From positions 40,567-104,566 of the forward strand of contig JACRIW010000090.1 in NCBI GenBank assembly GCA_016215625.1: 64,000 nt of DNA, read 5' to 3'. Source of the stretch: Candidatus Eiseniibacteriota bacterium (GTDB taxonomy: Bacteria; Eisenbacteria; RBG-16-71-46). A program made the position numbers and the translations under genes. A model generated the notes under the pieces. The model searched no databases. It was not told the DNA's origin and saw only the letters and a program-made list of their open reading frames with translations. Positions 39,032 through 48,431 of this stretch are shown in pieces (the stretch's first letter is position 1; every line of letters begins with the position of its first letter).

Positions 39032-41098
39032 ATGCACTCCGGACCCGACCTCCTCGGGACGCTCGCGATCGTCCTCGGCGTCGCCGCGGTGACGACCGTG
39101 GCGTTCCAGCGCCTGCGGCTTCCGGTCGTGTTCGGTTACCTGCTCGCCGGCCTCATCGTCGGGCCGCACGTGGCGATCCCGCTCCTCGCGGACTCGCCCA
39201 CGGTGCACACGCTCTCCGAGCTGGGCGTCATCCTGCTCATGTTCTCGCTCGGCCTCGAGTTCAGCGTGCTGCGCATCCTGCGCGGCGGCTGGGCGCTGCT
39301 CATCGTGGCCGTGCTCGAGACCACGCTCATGCTCGGTTTCGGCTACACGGCCGCTCGGCTCTTCGGCTGGAACGTGCTGCAGAGCGTGTTCGCGGGCGGT
39401 GTCGTCGCGATCTCGTCCACGACCATCATCCTCAAGGCGTTCGCCGAGCAGAAGGTGAAGGGCAAGTTCACCGAGCTCGTGATGGGCGTCCTCGTGTTCG
39501 AGGACCTCATCGCGATCCTGCTGCTCGCCGTGCTCACGCCGATCGCCATGAGCGGCGCGATCTCGGCGGCGCCGATCGGCATGACGGTCGTGCGGCTCGC
39601 GGCGTTCCTCGCGGCGATGCTCGCGGTGGGCATGCTCGTCGTGCCGCGCCTCATGCGCTTCGTGGTCAAGCTGCAGCGGCCCGAGACCACGCTCGTCGCG
39701 GCGATCGGCATCTGCTTCGCCACGGCGCTGCTCGCGCGCTCCATCGGCTACTCCGTCGCGCTCGGCGCGTTCCTCGCGGGCTCGCTCGTCGAGGCGTCCG
39801 GCGAGGGCCACCGCGTGACGAAGCTCGTCGAGCCCGTGCGCGACATGTTCGTCGCCGTGTTCTTCGTCTCGGTCGGCATGATGATCGAGCCGCAGCTGGT
39901 CCTGAAGCACTGGGGCGCCGTGCTCGCGTTCACGGCGCTCGTCATGGTGGGCAAGGTCGGCGCGGTGTCGGTCAGCGCGTTCCTGACCGGCGCGGGCACG
40001 CGGACCGCGCTGCAGGCCGGCATGAGCCTCGCGCAGATCGGCGAGTTCTCGTACATCCTCGCGGGCGTCGGGCTCGCGACCGGCGTCATGCCGCGCGAGT
40101 TCTCGCCGGTCGTGGTCGCGGTCTCGGCGATCACGGCGCTCACGACACCGCTCTTCATCCGCTTCGCGGAGCCCGTCGCCGCGGCGTTCGACAAGAACCT
40201 GCCTCGGCCGCTGCAGACCTTCGCGACGCTGCACGGCACCTGGATCGAGGGGTTGCGCGAGCGCCCCGAGACGAGCGCCGAACGCGCTCGGCTGCAGCGC
40301 ACGCTGCGCGTGCTCGCGCTCGACGCCGGCGTGGTCGCGGCGCTGGCGATCGCCGCGAGCGTGCTCGGCAAGGCGGGGGCGGAGCGCATCGCCGCCGTGA
40401 CCGGATGGCCCGTCCACCGGTCGTTCTGGCTCGAGATCGCGATCGCGGCCGTGCTGACGGGACCGTTCCTCGCGGGGATCTTCCGCAGCTCCCGCGCGTT
40501 GGGCGTGCTCCTCGCGGACCGCAGCTTCTCGGCCCCGGTGAGCGGCAAGCTCGATCGCGCCGCCGCGCCCCGGCGCGGCATGATCGTCGCGGTGCAGTTC
40601 ACCGCCGTGCTCGTGGTCGGCGCGCCGCTCGTCGCGGTGACGCAGCCGTTCCTGCCGCCGTTCGTGGCGCTCGCCGGCTTCCTCGTCGCGCTCGCCGTCA
40701 TGGGCGTCGGGCTCTGGCGCAGCGCGAACAACCTGCAGGGGCACGTGCGCGCCGCGGCCGAAGTCGTCGTGGACGCGATCGGCCGCCATGCGCGCCAGGG
40801 CGGCCCCGGCGGCGCCGAGAAAGCGCTGCACCGCGCGTACGAACTGTTGCCCGGTCTCGGCGAGCCCGTGCCGGTGCGGCTCGAGAAGCGTCACAAGGCG
40901 GTGGGGCGGAAGCTCACCGAACTCGAGCTGCGCGGACGCACCGGCGCCACCGTGATCGCGATCTCTCGCGGCGAGGACGTCGTGCTCGTGCCCGACGGTC
41001 ACGAGGAACTGCGGCTCGGCGACGTGCTCGCGCTCGCCGGAACGGGCGAGGCGATCGAGGCCGCGCGCGTGCTGCTCGAGCGCGGCACGCACGACTGA
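39032..41098 (+). CDS. KefB/CPA2-type monovalent cation:proton antiporter with RCK_C domain
   Basis: In this 688-residue protein, residues 1-400 are a 12-13-helix CPA2 exchanger (VVFGYLLAGLIVGPHVAIPLL, GVVAISSTTIILKAFAEQKVKGKF with the polar crossover, FVAVFFVSVGMMIEP). More helices follow, and the end is an RCK_C/TrkA-C regulatory domain (TVIAISRGEDVVLVPDGHEELRLGDVLALAG). No RCK_N GxGxxG domain is visible, so regulation is through RCK_C only. It likely moves K+ or Na+ against H+. It starts 10 bp after the permease, so it may be part of the same transcript. Confidence 0.88.
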   Translation: MHSGPDLLGTLAIVLGVAAVTTVAFQRLRLPVVFGYLLAGLIVGPHVAIPLLADSPTVHTLSELGVILLMFSLGLEFSVLRILRGGWALLIVAVLETTLMLGFGYTAARLFGWNVLQSVFAGGVVAISSTTIILKAFAEQKVKGKFTELVMGVLVFEDLIAILLLAVLTPIAMSGAISAAPIGMTVVRLAAFLAAMLAVGMLVVPRLMRFVVKLQRPETTLVAAIGICFATALLARSIGYSVALGAFLAGSLVEASGEGHRVTKLVEPVRDMFVAVFFVSVGMMIEPQLVLKHWGAVLAFTALVMVGKVGAVSVSAFLTGAGTRTALQAGMSLAQIGEFSYILAGVGLATGVMPREFSPVVVAVSAITALTTPLFIRFAEPVAAAFDKNLPRPLQTFATLHGTWIEGLRERPETSAERARLQRTLRVLALDAGVVAALAIAASVLGKAGAERIAAVTGWPVHRSFWLEIAIAAVLTGPFLAGIFRSSRALGVLLADRSFSAPVSGKLDRAAAPRRGMIVAVQFTAVLVVGAPLVAVTQPFLPPFVALAGFLVALAVMGVGLWRSANNLQGHVRAAAEVVVDAIGRHARQGGPGGAEKALHRAYELLPGLGEPVPVRLEKRHKAVGRKLTELELRGRTGATVIAISRGEDVVLVPDGHEELRLGDVLALAGTGEAIEAARVLLERGTHD

Positions 41099-41380
41099 GG
41101 AGCGAGTCGAGGACGCTTCGCGCTCGACCGCACAGGAGCGCGCGCCGTTCAAGGGCGAAGAATTAATTTCCGTCCGACGCGCTCCACGCCGCGCAACGCG
41201 CAGTCGTGAAAAGCGCTGGCCACGTTCTCCACAACGAGTGCGTGCGCGCGCGCGACCCGACAATTGACTTCACTCGCGCGCGCCGCGCTGGCAACAATTG
41301 GCTCGCGCCGAGATTCCCCCCGCGCGCACTCGAACCCACTTCATTTCGAATACGCCTCACCCCGCGAAGGAGGCCACCGG
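41099..41380. other. gap before the ClpX-like gene
   Basis: This 282-bp gap contains an AT-rich patch (AATTAATTTCC at 41162-41172), repeated CAATTG cores (41260-41297) and TTGACT at 41262 without a good -10. A GTCGAG/CTCGAC pair (41106 and 41123) is a weak stem after the antiporter. No gene is visible. Confidence 0.4.
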
Positions 41381-42910
41381 ATGGTCGCCCTCGATCGTTT
41401 GCCGACACCCTCCGAGATGATCGCCCATCTCGACCGGCACGTGGCCGGACAGGAACGTGCGAAGCGACTGCTCACCACCGCCGTCTATCACCACTACCTC
41501 GGGCTCGCGTTGCGCGACCGGCCCGAAGCGCACGGACGCGATCTCGGCCGCCAGCACGTGCTGCTGCTGGGGCCCACCGGCTGCGGCAAGACGCACCTCG
41601 TGCGCACGCTCGCCGCGCACCTCGGCGTTCCGGTCGCGACGATCGCCGCCACGTCGCTCGTCGAATCGGGCTACGTCGGCGATCACGTGGACAGCGCGCT
41701 CGCCGCGCTCTACCAGGCCGCGGGACACGACATGGCGCGCGCCGAGCGCGGCATCGTCTTCCTCGACGAGTTCGACAAGCTCCGCCGCGTGGTGGGCCAC
41801 GGACGCGACGTGTCGGGCGAGGGCGTGCAGAACGCGCTGCTCGCGCTGCTCGACGGCGCGCCCGCGCGCTTCCGCGTGCGCGAACAGCCGCTCGTGATGG
41901 ACACCTCGCGCGTGCTGTTCGTGTGCACGGGCGCGTTCGCGGATCTGCCCGAGATGATCCGCCGCCGGGTCGGGCGCCGCGGGGCGCTCGGCTTCGGCTC
42001 GGGCGGCGATCTCGCGCCGCCGCGGCTCACCGACGGCGAGGCGCTCGCACAGGTGATCCCGCAGGATCTCGTGGACTTCGGGCTCGTGCCCGAGATCGTC
42101 GGCCGCTTCGCGGCGATCGCGCCGCTGCACCCGCTCTCGGTCGACGACCTCACGCACATCCTCGGCGAGGTCGAACACTCGCCGCTCTCCCGCGCCGAGC
42201 GGCAGTTCGCGCTGCACGGCGTCGCGCTCGACGTGCCCGGCGAGTCGCGTGAGGCGCTCGCGCGCCGCGCGATGGCGGCGGGCCCGGGCGCGCGCGGGCT
42301 GGCGAGCCTGCTGCGTGGCGCGCTCGAGGACGTGTCGTGGCGGCTGCCGGAACTGGCGTCCGGCGGCGTGACCGCGGTGCGCGTGCCCCCCGCCGCGGCG
42401 GACGGTGCGGCGTCGCCGGAACTCGTGCGCGGCGAGCCGTCGGTCCTCGCGCCCGAGGCGAGCGCCGAGGCGCTGAGCATCGGTGCGCTGCAGCCGCCGA
42501 CACCGTCGGCCCTGCGCGCGAGCAAGCTGCTGCTCGAGATCTCGCGTTACGACGACGGCGCGCTGCTGCGCCGCGTGCAGGAGCTGTACGCGGAACTCGG
42601 GCACGAACGGCTGACGGCGGCCGCCGTGGACGCCTGGTGCGGCATCACGCAGCGCGAGGCCCCGACGCGGCTGCTGTGGCTGCTCGAGCAGATCAAGGAC
42701 GCACGGCTCGATCTCGCGCAGTTCGTCGAGGCGTGGAACGCGGCCGGCACGCCGCATTTCGGGGCGGTGATCCACTACGCCTGCTTCCTCCGCGAGCAGC
42801 GCCGGCACGAGCGCGAGCAGCGCTCCACGCGGCGCGGCCGGGCCCCGCGCCGGCATGCGGGGGAGGCCGAGGCGCCGCAGGCGCCGCAGGCGCCGACGCT
42901 GGACCTGTAG
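41381..42910 (+). CDS. ClpX-like AAA+ ATPase with C-terminal extension
   Basis: In this 509-residue protein, residues 1-330 match the ClpX unfoldase core. Walker A is GPTGCGKT (64-71), the pore loop GYVG (97-100), Walker B IVFLDE (125-130), then DVSGEGVQNALLALLDG (143-159), a LGFG loop (203-206) where ClpX has the IGF ClpP-docking loop, and sensor-2 GARGLASLL. The N-terminal zinc-binding domain of ClpX is absent. Residues about 380-509 form an unrelated helical extension (LLLEISRYDDGALLRRVQELYAELGHE) ending in a basic and Pro/Gln-rich tail. GAAGGAGG precedes ATG 41381. No clpP is adjacent, so this is a probable divergent paralogue with its own adaptor region. Confidence 0.82.
   Translation: MVALDRLPTPSEMIAHLDRHVAGQERAKRLLTTAVYHHYLGLALRDRPEAHGRDLGRQHVLLLGPTGCGKTHLVRTLAAHLGVPVATIAATSLVESGYVGDHVDSALAALYQAAGHDMARAERGIVFLDEFDKLRRVVGHGRDVSGEGVQNALLALLDGAPARFRVREQPLVMDTSRVLFVCTGAFADLPEMIRRRVGRRGALGFGSGGDLAPPRLTDGEALAQVIPQDLVDFGLVPEIVGRFAAIAPLHPLSVDDLTHILGEVEHSPLSRAERQFALHGVALDVPGESREALARRAMAAGPGARGLASLLRGALEDVSWRLPELASGGVTAVRVPPAAADGAASPELVRGEPSVLAPEASAEALSIGALQPPTPSALRASKLLLEISRYDDGALLRRVQELYAELGHERLTAAAVDAWCGITQREAPTRLLWLLEQIKDARLDLAQFVEAWNAAGTPHFGAVIHYACFLREQRRHEREQRSTRRGRAPRRHAGEAEAPQAPQAPTLDL
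42871..42894 (+). repeat. (GGCGCCGCA)n units at the ClpX-like C-terminus
   Basis: Two perfect units plus a terminal GGCGCC lie in phase 2, so the same 9-mer reads Glu-Ala-Pro-Gln-Ala-Pro here instead of Gly-Ala-Ala. Confidence 0.85.
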
Positions 42911-43001
42911 GAATGCCCCCTCACTTCTTTGTGTGGTGACGCGGACGTCCGAGCGGCTACCCTGCGCGCTCGGCATTCGCGCCACCACGCACGGAGGTGA
43001 C

Positions 43002-45773
43002 TTGAGCATCGGCCCCGGCAGCAGAGTCGGTCCCTACGAGATCGTCGCGCCCCTGGGCGCCGGCGGCATGGGTGAAGTGTGGCGCGGGCGCGACGCGCGG
43101 CTCGGGCGCGACGTGGCGATCAAGGTGCTGCCCGCGGCGCTCGCGAGCGACCCCGAACGGCGCGCGCGCTTCGAGCGCGAGTGCCGGCTGCTCGCCTCGC
43201 TCAACCATCCGCACATCGCGGCGGTGCTCGGGCTCGAGGACGCGAACGGCTCGCCCGCGCTCGTCATGGAGCTGGTCGAGGGCCAGACGCTCGCCGAGCG
43301 GCTCGACGCGCACGGCGCGATCGAGCTGGGCGAGGCGCTCGCGCTCGCGCGGCAGATCGCCGAGGCGGTCGAGTTCGCGCACGAGCGCGGGATCGTGCAC
43401 CGCGACCTGAAGCCCGGGAACATCAAGCTCACGCCCGACGGCGCCGCCAAGGTGCTCGACTTCGGCCTCGCGAAGGCGCTCGCCGCCGAGGACGGATCGT
43501 CGCAGAGCTCGCCGCAGATCACGCAGTCGCCCACGATGAGCGTGGGCACGCAGGCGGGCGTGCTGCTCGGCACCGCCGCGTACATGGCGCCCGAGCAGGC
43601 GCGCGGCAAGGCCGTGGACAAGCGCGCCGACATCTGGGCGTTCGGGGTCGTGCTCTTCGAGATGCTCTCGGGCCGCCAGCTGTTCGCCGGCGAGACCGTG
43701 AGCGACACGATCGCCCGCATCCTCGAGCGCCAGCCCGAGTGGGCGACGCTGCCCGCGCGCACGCCGGTGCGGGTGCGCGAGCTGCTGCGGCGCTGCCTCG
43801 AGAAGGACGCGAAGCAGCGCCTGCGCGACGTCGGCGACGCGCGGCTCGAGCTGGAGGCGGCGATCGCGCAACTCTCGTCCGGCGTGAGCGACGCGCCGGC
43901 GGCGACGCCCGAGTCCCGGGCGCAGTCGCAGAAGCGCATGCTCGGCGTGACCGCGCTGGCGATGCTGTTCGGCGCGCTCGCGCTCGCCGGCGGCTTCGCG
44001 CTGCGCGGGCTCGTGCAGCCGCGCGAGACGCTCCACGTCTCGATCGTGCCGCCCGACGACGTCGTCATGGGCGCCATCCAGTTCGGCTTCGGGGACGATC
44101 GCGCGATGTACGGCGCGGGCAATGTACGCGGCACGGATTCGCCCCTGGCGAGCGCGGTCTACCGGCGCACTCTCGACGAGTTCCAGTGGAAGAAGATCCC
44201 GGGCACCGAAGGGCGCGTGGCCTGGGACGTCGGCATGGACGGCCGGTGGATCTACGTGCTGCGCTCCGTCGCGCAGGGCTCACGGCAGCTCGAGATCGCG
44301 CGCGTGCCGATGGACGGCTCGGCGCCGCCCGCGGTCGTCGTGAGCTTCCCTGAGAACTCCGGAGCGTGGGACGTGCTGCCGGACGGCCGCGTGCTCGTGT
44401 TCAACGACGGCCCGAAGAAGCAGTTCGCGGTGCTCTCGCCCGGCGACACCGGCGCGCCCGCGTGGAAGCCGGTGAAGTCCGGCGTGGCGATCGTGGAGCT
44501 GAACGCCAACGAGTCGCTGCCCGACGGCACGGGCGCGCTCCTGACGCTCGGCTACTACAAGGGGAGCGCGTGGCTGATCAGCGTGGCGGTCTTCGAGATC
44601 GCCACCGGCGAGGTTCGCGTGATCGAGGAGAACGCCGGCTCGCCGCAGCTGTTCACGGGCGGCCAGATCCTCATGACGCGCGGCACGTCGCTGCTCGCCG
44701 CGCCGTGGAACGCGTCGAAGCGCCAGCTCGGCGGGCGACCGGTCGTGGTCATGCAGGGACTGCGCACGACCATGTCGTGGGAACACGCCCGCGTCGCCGC
44801 GTCGCGCCGGGGCGACGCCGGGTTCGTGCTCGGCGGCGTCACGTCGCAGGACCGCCGCCTCACGATCGTGCACGCCGACGGACGGACCGAACCGTGGAAC
44901 GAGGAGCACCGGCCCATCTCGTCGGGGCCGAAGGCTTCACTCGACGGCCGGTACGCGCTCGTCAGCGTGGCCCCCCCGGGCGGCAGCGTCTTCGACCTGC
45001 TCCTGTTCGAGCGCGGCCGGGCGGGCGTGAAGCGGTTCGCGAGCATTCCCGAGGCGGACTGCACCGCACCGGCGTTCTCGCGCGACGGACGCCTCGTCGC
45101 GTGGACCGTGCTCGGCGGTCTCGACGTCGGCGGGCTCTACCTGCAGCCGTTCGACGGCAGCGCGCCCGCGCGCAAGCTGCTGCGCGCGCGGCCCGCCCCC
45201 GACGGCGAGTTCGCGCTGGACTGGTACCCGGACGGCCGCTCGATCCTCGTGATGTCCACGAACGACGGCCGCCGCTCGCTCAAGCGCGTCGCGCTCGAGG
45301 GCGATTCGGTCACCGTGCACGACGTGCTGACCGGGATGAGCTACCCGGTCATGGACGGAAGGCTTTCGCCCGACGGCCAGCGCATCGCCTACCTGTCGTT
45401 CGAGAACGGCGACCCGGAAATCTTCGTGGCGCGGCTGATGAGCGACGGTCGCGCGGGCCCGGGCGTCTCCGTCTCGCGTGGGTACGGCCAGAACCCGAAC
45501 TGGCTCGACGGTGGGACCGTGCTCTGGACCACGCGCAAGCGCGTGGTGATGGCGTCGCAGGTCTCGCCCTCGCTCGATGTGTCGGCGCCCGTGCAGCGCA
45601 CCGACATCGCGCCGCTCGTGAGCGGGGAGAGCGGCTTCGCCGTGCTGCCGGGCGGCGACCTGCTCGTGACGCAGAAGGGCGACGGCGAAGGAGAAGTGCG
45701 CCACTTCGAGGTCGCGCTCGGCTTCGACCGCGAGCTGAAGCGTCTCATCCAGAAGGCCACCGGCGGGCGCTGA
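43002..45773 (+). CDS. Ser/Thr protein kinase with C-terminal WD40/TolB-like propeller
   Basis: In this 923-residue protein, residues 1-290 are a PknB-type kinase: the Gly loop LGAGGMGEVW, the lysine VAIKVLPA, HRDLKPGNIKL, DFGLAKAL, and AYMAPEQARG. One membrane helix follows (TALAMLFGALALAGGFALRG). Residues about 350-900 are blade-like repeats (FSRDGRLVAWTVLGGLDVGGLYL; DGRLSPDGQRIAYLSFENGDPEIFV) outside the cytoplasm. It should sense an envelope signal and phosphorylate cytoplasmic targets. The TTG at 43002 is chosen because ACGGAGG lies just upstream and the kinase starts at once; no ATG fits. It shares a terminator with the convergent peptidase. Confidence 0.9.
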   Translation: MSIGPGSRVGPYEIVAPLGAGGMGEVWRGRDARLGRDVAIKVLPAALASDPERRARFERECRLLASLNHPHIAAVLGLEDANGSPALVMELVEGQTLAERLDAHGAIELGEALALARQIAEAVEFAHERGIVHRDLKPGNIKLTPDGAAKVLDFGLAKALAAEDGSSQSSPQITQSPTMSVGTQAGVLLGTAAYMAPEQARGKAVDKRADIWAFGVVLFEMLSGRQLFAGETVSDTIARILERQPEWATLPARTPVRVRELLRRCLEKDAKQRLRDVGDARLELEAAIAQLSSGVSDAPAATPESRAQSQKRMLGVTALAMLFGALALAGGFALRGLVQPRETLHVSIVPPDDVVMGAIQFGFGDDRAMYGAGNVRGTDSPLASAVYRRTLDEFQWKKIPGTEGRVAWDVGMDGRWIYVLRSVAQGSRQLEIARVPMDGSAPPAVVVSFPENSGAWDVLPDGRVLVFNDGPKKQFAVLSPGDTGAPAWKPVKSGVAIVELNANESLPDGTGALLTLGYYKGSAWLISVAVFEIATGEVRVIEENAGSPQLFTGGQILMTRGTSLLAAPWNASKRQLGGRPVVVMQGLRTTMSWEHARVAASRRGDAGFVLGGVTSQDRRLTIVHADGRTEPWNEEHRPISSGPKASLDGRYALVSVAPPGGSVFDLLLFERGRAGVKRFASIPEADCTAPAFSRDGRLVAWTVLGGLDVGGLYLQPFDGSAPARKLLRARPAPDGEFALDWYPDGRSILVMSTNDGRRSLKRVALEGDSVTVHDVLTGMSYPVMDGRLSPDGQRIAYLSFENGDPEIFVARLMSDGRAGPGVSVSRGYGQNPNWLDGGTVLWTTRKRVVMASQVSPSLDVSAPVQRTDIAPLVSGESGFAVLPGGDLLVTQKGDGEGEVRHFEVALGFDRELKRLIQKATGGR

Positions 45774-45788
45774 GCGGCGCCCGCCGGT
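45759..45788. terminator. bidirectional hairpin overlapping the kinase stop codon
   Basis: A 12-bp perfect stem (ACCGGCGGGCGC at 45759-45770, GCGCCCGCCGGT at 45777-45788) has a loop that begins with the TGA stop. It lies between convergent genes. Confidence 0.85.
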
Positions 45789-45803
45789 CGTTTCGCGTTC
45801 GGC

Positions 45804-48350
45804 TCAGTCGCCCAGCGCCGACCACCACAGCGCGTTGAACAGCAGCGGGTGCGTGCCGTCGGTCTGTGCGCGATGCTGCGGGCGGAAGCCGAACAGCACG
45901 ATCTTGCCCTTGCCCATCGTGACCGCGACGGCGGCCGAGCGGCGCACGAGCTTGTCCTCGCCCGTGATCCAGCCCGACAGCAGCACGTCGCGCGGATCGT
46001 CGGGGTAGGTCGCGAGCACCGCGCGGTCGAGCTCGCCCGCGGGCGGCTGCGTGGCGAACGCGATCGGCTTGTCGACGAACAGCGCCGCCTCCGCCGGCAT
46101 GCCCCACGTCACGGGGTGTTCGGCGTTCACATGCGCGCGCAGGATCGAGCCCGGGCAGCCGAAGTCCGCCGGCGTCACCTTGGCGAGCGCGTTCGACACG
46201 GGAATGTTGAACACGTCGGTCACGTATTCGCACGCGCCCGACAGCGCGATCAGCGTGCCGCCGGCCTGCACGAACGCCTTGAGCGCGGCCGCGCCCGCGG
46301 CGTCGAGCCCGCCGCGATACTCGGGCGGAAGCTCGGCGAAGTACGTGGCGCCGTCGTCGCGCTTCGGCTTGCCGGTCGCGATCACTTCCTTCGGCACGTC
46401 GGGCAGCACGATCGCGTCGAACGACGCGCGCAGGTTGCCCTTCTGGATCGTCGCGTTGTCGAGCGTCCGGGGCGCGAAGCCGTGACGCTCGAGCAGGAAG
46501 CGCGTCCAGCCCTCGTCCATGGACGCCGCCCACGGCTTGTAGAGCGCCACACGCGGCGCGGCGAGTGCGCGGCCGGCGGGCGCGGGCGCGCGCTCGAGCA
46601 CGATGCCGGGAGGCAGCGCGGCGTCGGCCGCGGCGGCGGCCTTCGCGTCGAGGAACGCCGTGCCGGCTGGCCACGTGCGGCCGGCCGACTCGGTCGTGCG
46701 GTCGATCACGACGACGCGTCCGCCGGAGCGCAGCGCGGCGTTGAGCCCCTTCGCGCGCTCGGCGCCGTTCGGCAGCAGCGCGGCGGGGCCCGCCACCGTG
46801 GCCGGGCCGCGTGCGACGGGGGAATAGCGCTCGTCCGCGTCGCGGACCACGGCCGGCTCGACCGTCACGCCCATCATGAGCGGCAGCGACCACGCGGCGA
46901 CGTCGTACGGGCGCACGATGTCCTTGCCGGGGACGAGCTTCACCTCCGGATAGCGCTGCGTGGTGAGCATCTCGCGCACGAAGTTGCCGTACGGCTGCGC
47001 GAGCGGCACCCAGAGATCGTCGTCTTCGGTCAGGTACACCTCGACGCCGTGCTCGACGAGCAGGTCGCCGAGCTTGAGCGCGGCCGCCCAGTCGTGCTGC
47101 CGCTCACGCGGCAGCAGGAAGCCCTCGCCGTTCGCGCCGAGCGCGATGGACGCGCGCGCGCGCGCCGCCACGTTGCGCAGCAGGTCGCGGCGCAGGTCGG
47201 CGCTCGACTCGAGGATCGCGTCGGACGCGATGCGCTCGTAGTCCATGATGTCGCGCAACCGCCACCAGCCGCCGGGCCAGGGGTTCGGGAAGTTCGTCTG
47301 GCGCTCGTAGTCCACGAGTCCCTTGCGGCCGCCCGACAGCTCGCTCGGGTCGACATACACCGGCGTCGCGAGCTTCACCGACGCCACTTCCGTGAGCAGC
47401 CCGGAGATGTTCTTGAACCACGCGGTGTTTTTCGTGCCGCCCGGCCAGTACGCGTCGAACGCGTAGCCGTAGATGACGCCGGACTTGTTCGCCTGCTCGA
47501 GCCGCAGCGACATGTCCGCGCCCATGCGGTTCACCTCGCGCCACACGAGCGGGTGGATGTCGGCGTCGACGGGCTCGGCGTACGGCGGCGTGAAGATGCG
47601 CGGGCCGGTGCTGCCCATCTGGTGCTCGTCGAGCCACACCTGCGGGAACCACTCGCGGTAGACGGCGCGCGACATGGCCTTCGTCTCGGCCTGCGTGAGC
47701 ATGAACCAGTCGCGATTGTTGTCGTGGCCGGTGTAGTGGTGATAGAGCCACGGCTCGCGCCCGCCCTCGTACGGCGTGCCGAGGTACTTGCGATACCACT
47801 CGGTCTCCATGATCTGCCCGTCGGGGTTGAGCGACGGCACGAGCAGCAGCACGACTTCGTCGAGCCGGCGCTTCGTCTCGGCGTCGTCGGCGCTCGCGAG
47901 CGCGTGCGCCCATTCCATCGCCATCTGCGTCGAGCCGATCTCGGTCGCGTGGATGTTGCAGGTGATGAGCAGGAACGCGCGGCCCTCTTCGGCGAGCGCG
48001 GCGACCTGCGCGTCGGAGAGCCCGCGCGGGTCGGCGAGCTTCGCGGCGATCTCCTTGAGGCGCGGCAGGCGCGCCATGTTCGCTTCGGACGTGATCACCG
48101 CCATGACCATGTCCTCGCCGAGCGTGCTCTTGCCGAGCGTCTGCATCTGCACGCGCGGCGAGAGGCGGTCGAGCTCGGCGAAGTACGAGCGGATCTGGCG
48201 GTAGTCCGCGAGCACGCGGTCGGCGCCGATGTCGAGCTTCAGGTACTCGCTCGGCGTCGGGATCGTGGCGGCGAACGACGTCGTGTTCGGCAGAAGGCAG
48301 GCGGCGAGCAGCGCGCAGCGGACGAGGAAACGGGGGAGCGATCGGTTCAC
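45804..48350 (-). CDS. secreted M14 zinc carboxypeptidase with GATase-like C-terminus
   Basis: This 848-residue protein has a signal peptide (LVRCALLAACLLPNTTSFA). In the M14 domain the zinc ligands are His134 and Glu137 in NIHATEIGSTQ, and probably His243 in DEHQMGS; HDNNRDW provides the substrate-binding Asn and Arg. The last about 200 residues (VLPDVPKEV ... AFVQAGGTLIALSGACEYV) look like the class-I glutamine-amidotransferase-like domain found behind some large M14 peptidases. It probably trims peptides or peptidoglycan in the periplasm. GTG 48350 has GGAGG 5 nt upstream and opens the signal peptide. Met 48383 is an alternative without a good site. Confidence 0.86.
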   Translation of the reverse strand: MNRSLPRFLVRCALLAACLLPNTTSFAATIPTPSEYLKLDIGADRVLADYRQIRSYFAELDRLSPRVQMQTLGKSTLGEDMVMAVITSEANMARLPRLKEIAAKLADPRGLSDAQVAALAEEGRAFLLITCNIHATEIGSTQMAMEWAHALASADDAETKRRLDEVVLLLVPSLNPDGQIMETEWYRKYLGTPYEGGREPWLYHHYTGHDNNRDWFMLTQAETKAMSRAVYREWFPQVWLDEHQMGSTGPRIFTPPYAEPVDADIHPLVWREVNRMGADMSLRLEQANKSGVIYGYAFDAYWPGGTKNTAWFKNISGLLTEVASVKLATPVYVDPSELSGGRKGLVDYERQTNFPNPWPGGWWRLRDIMDYERIASDAILESSADLRRDLLRNVAARARASIALGANGEGFLLPRERQHDWAAALKLGDLLVEHGVEVYLTEDDDLWVPLAQPYGNFVREMLTTQRYPEVKLVPGKDIVRPYDVAAWSLPLMMGVTVEPAVVRDADERYSPVARGPATVAGPAALLPNGAERAKGLNAALRSGGRVVVIDRTTESAGRTWPAGTAFLDAKAAAAADAALPPGIVLERAPAPAGRALAAPRVALYKPWAASMDEGWTRFLLERHGFAPRTLDNATIQKGNLRASFDAIVLPDVPKEVIATGKPKRDDGATYFAELPPEYRGGLDAAGAAALKAFVQAGGTLIALSGACEYVTDVFNIPVSNALAKVTPADFGCPGSILRAHVNAEHPVTWGMPAEAALFVDKPIAFATQPPAGELDRAVLATYPDDPRDVLLSGWITGEDKLVRRSAAVAVTMGKGKIVLFGFRPQHRAQTDGTHPLLFNALWWSALGD

Positions 48351-48431
48351 GGCGGCCTCCGGGTTGGGCGCGCATCGTGCCACAGCGGGGAGCGGAGCCC
48401 GAACAGGAATGGTCGTCGCTGGCGACTGCCT

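Noticed and set aside
41225..41233. TTCTCCACA as a DnaA box and origin
   Set aside because: It is a single 8-of-9 match with no second box, no AT-rich unwinding region of useful size and no dnaA/dnaN nearby.
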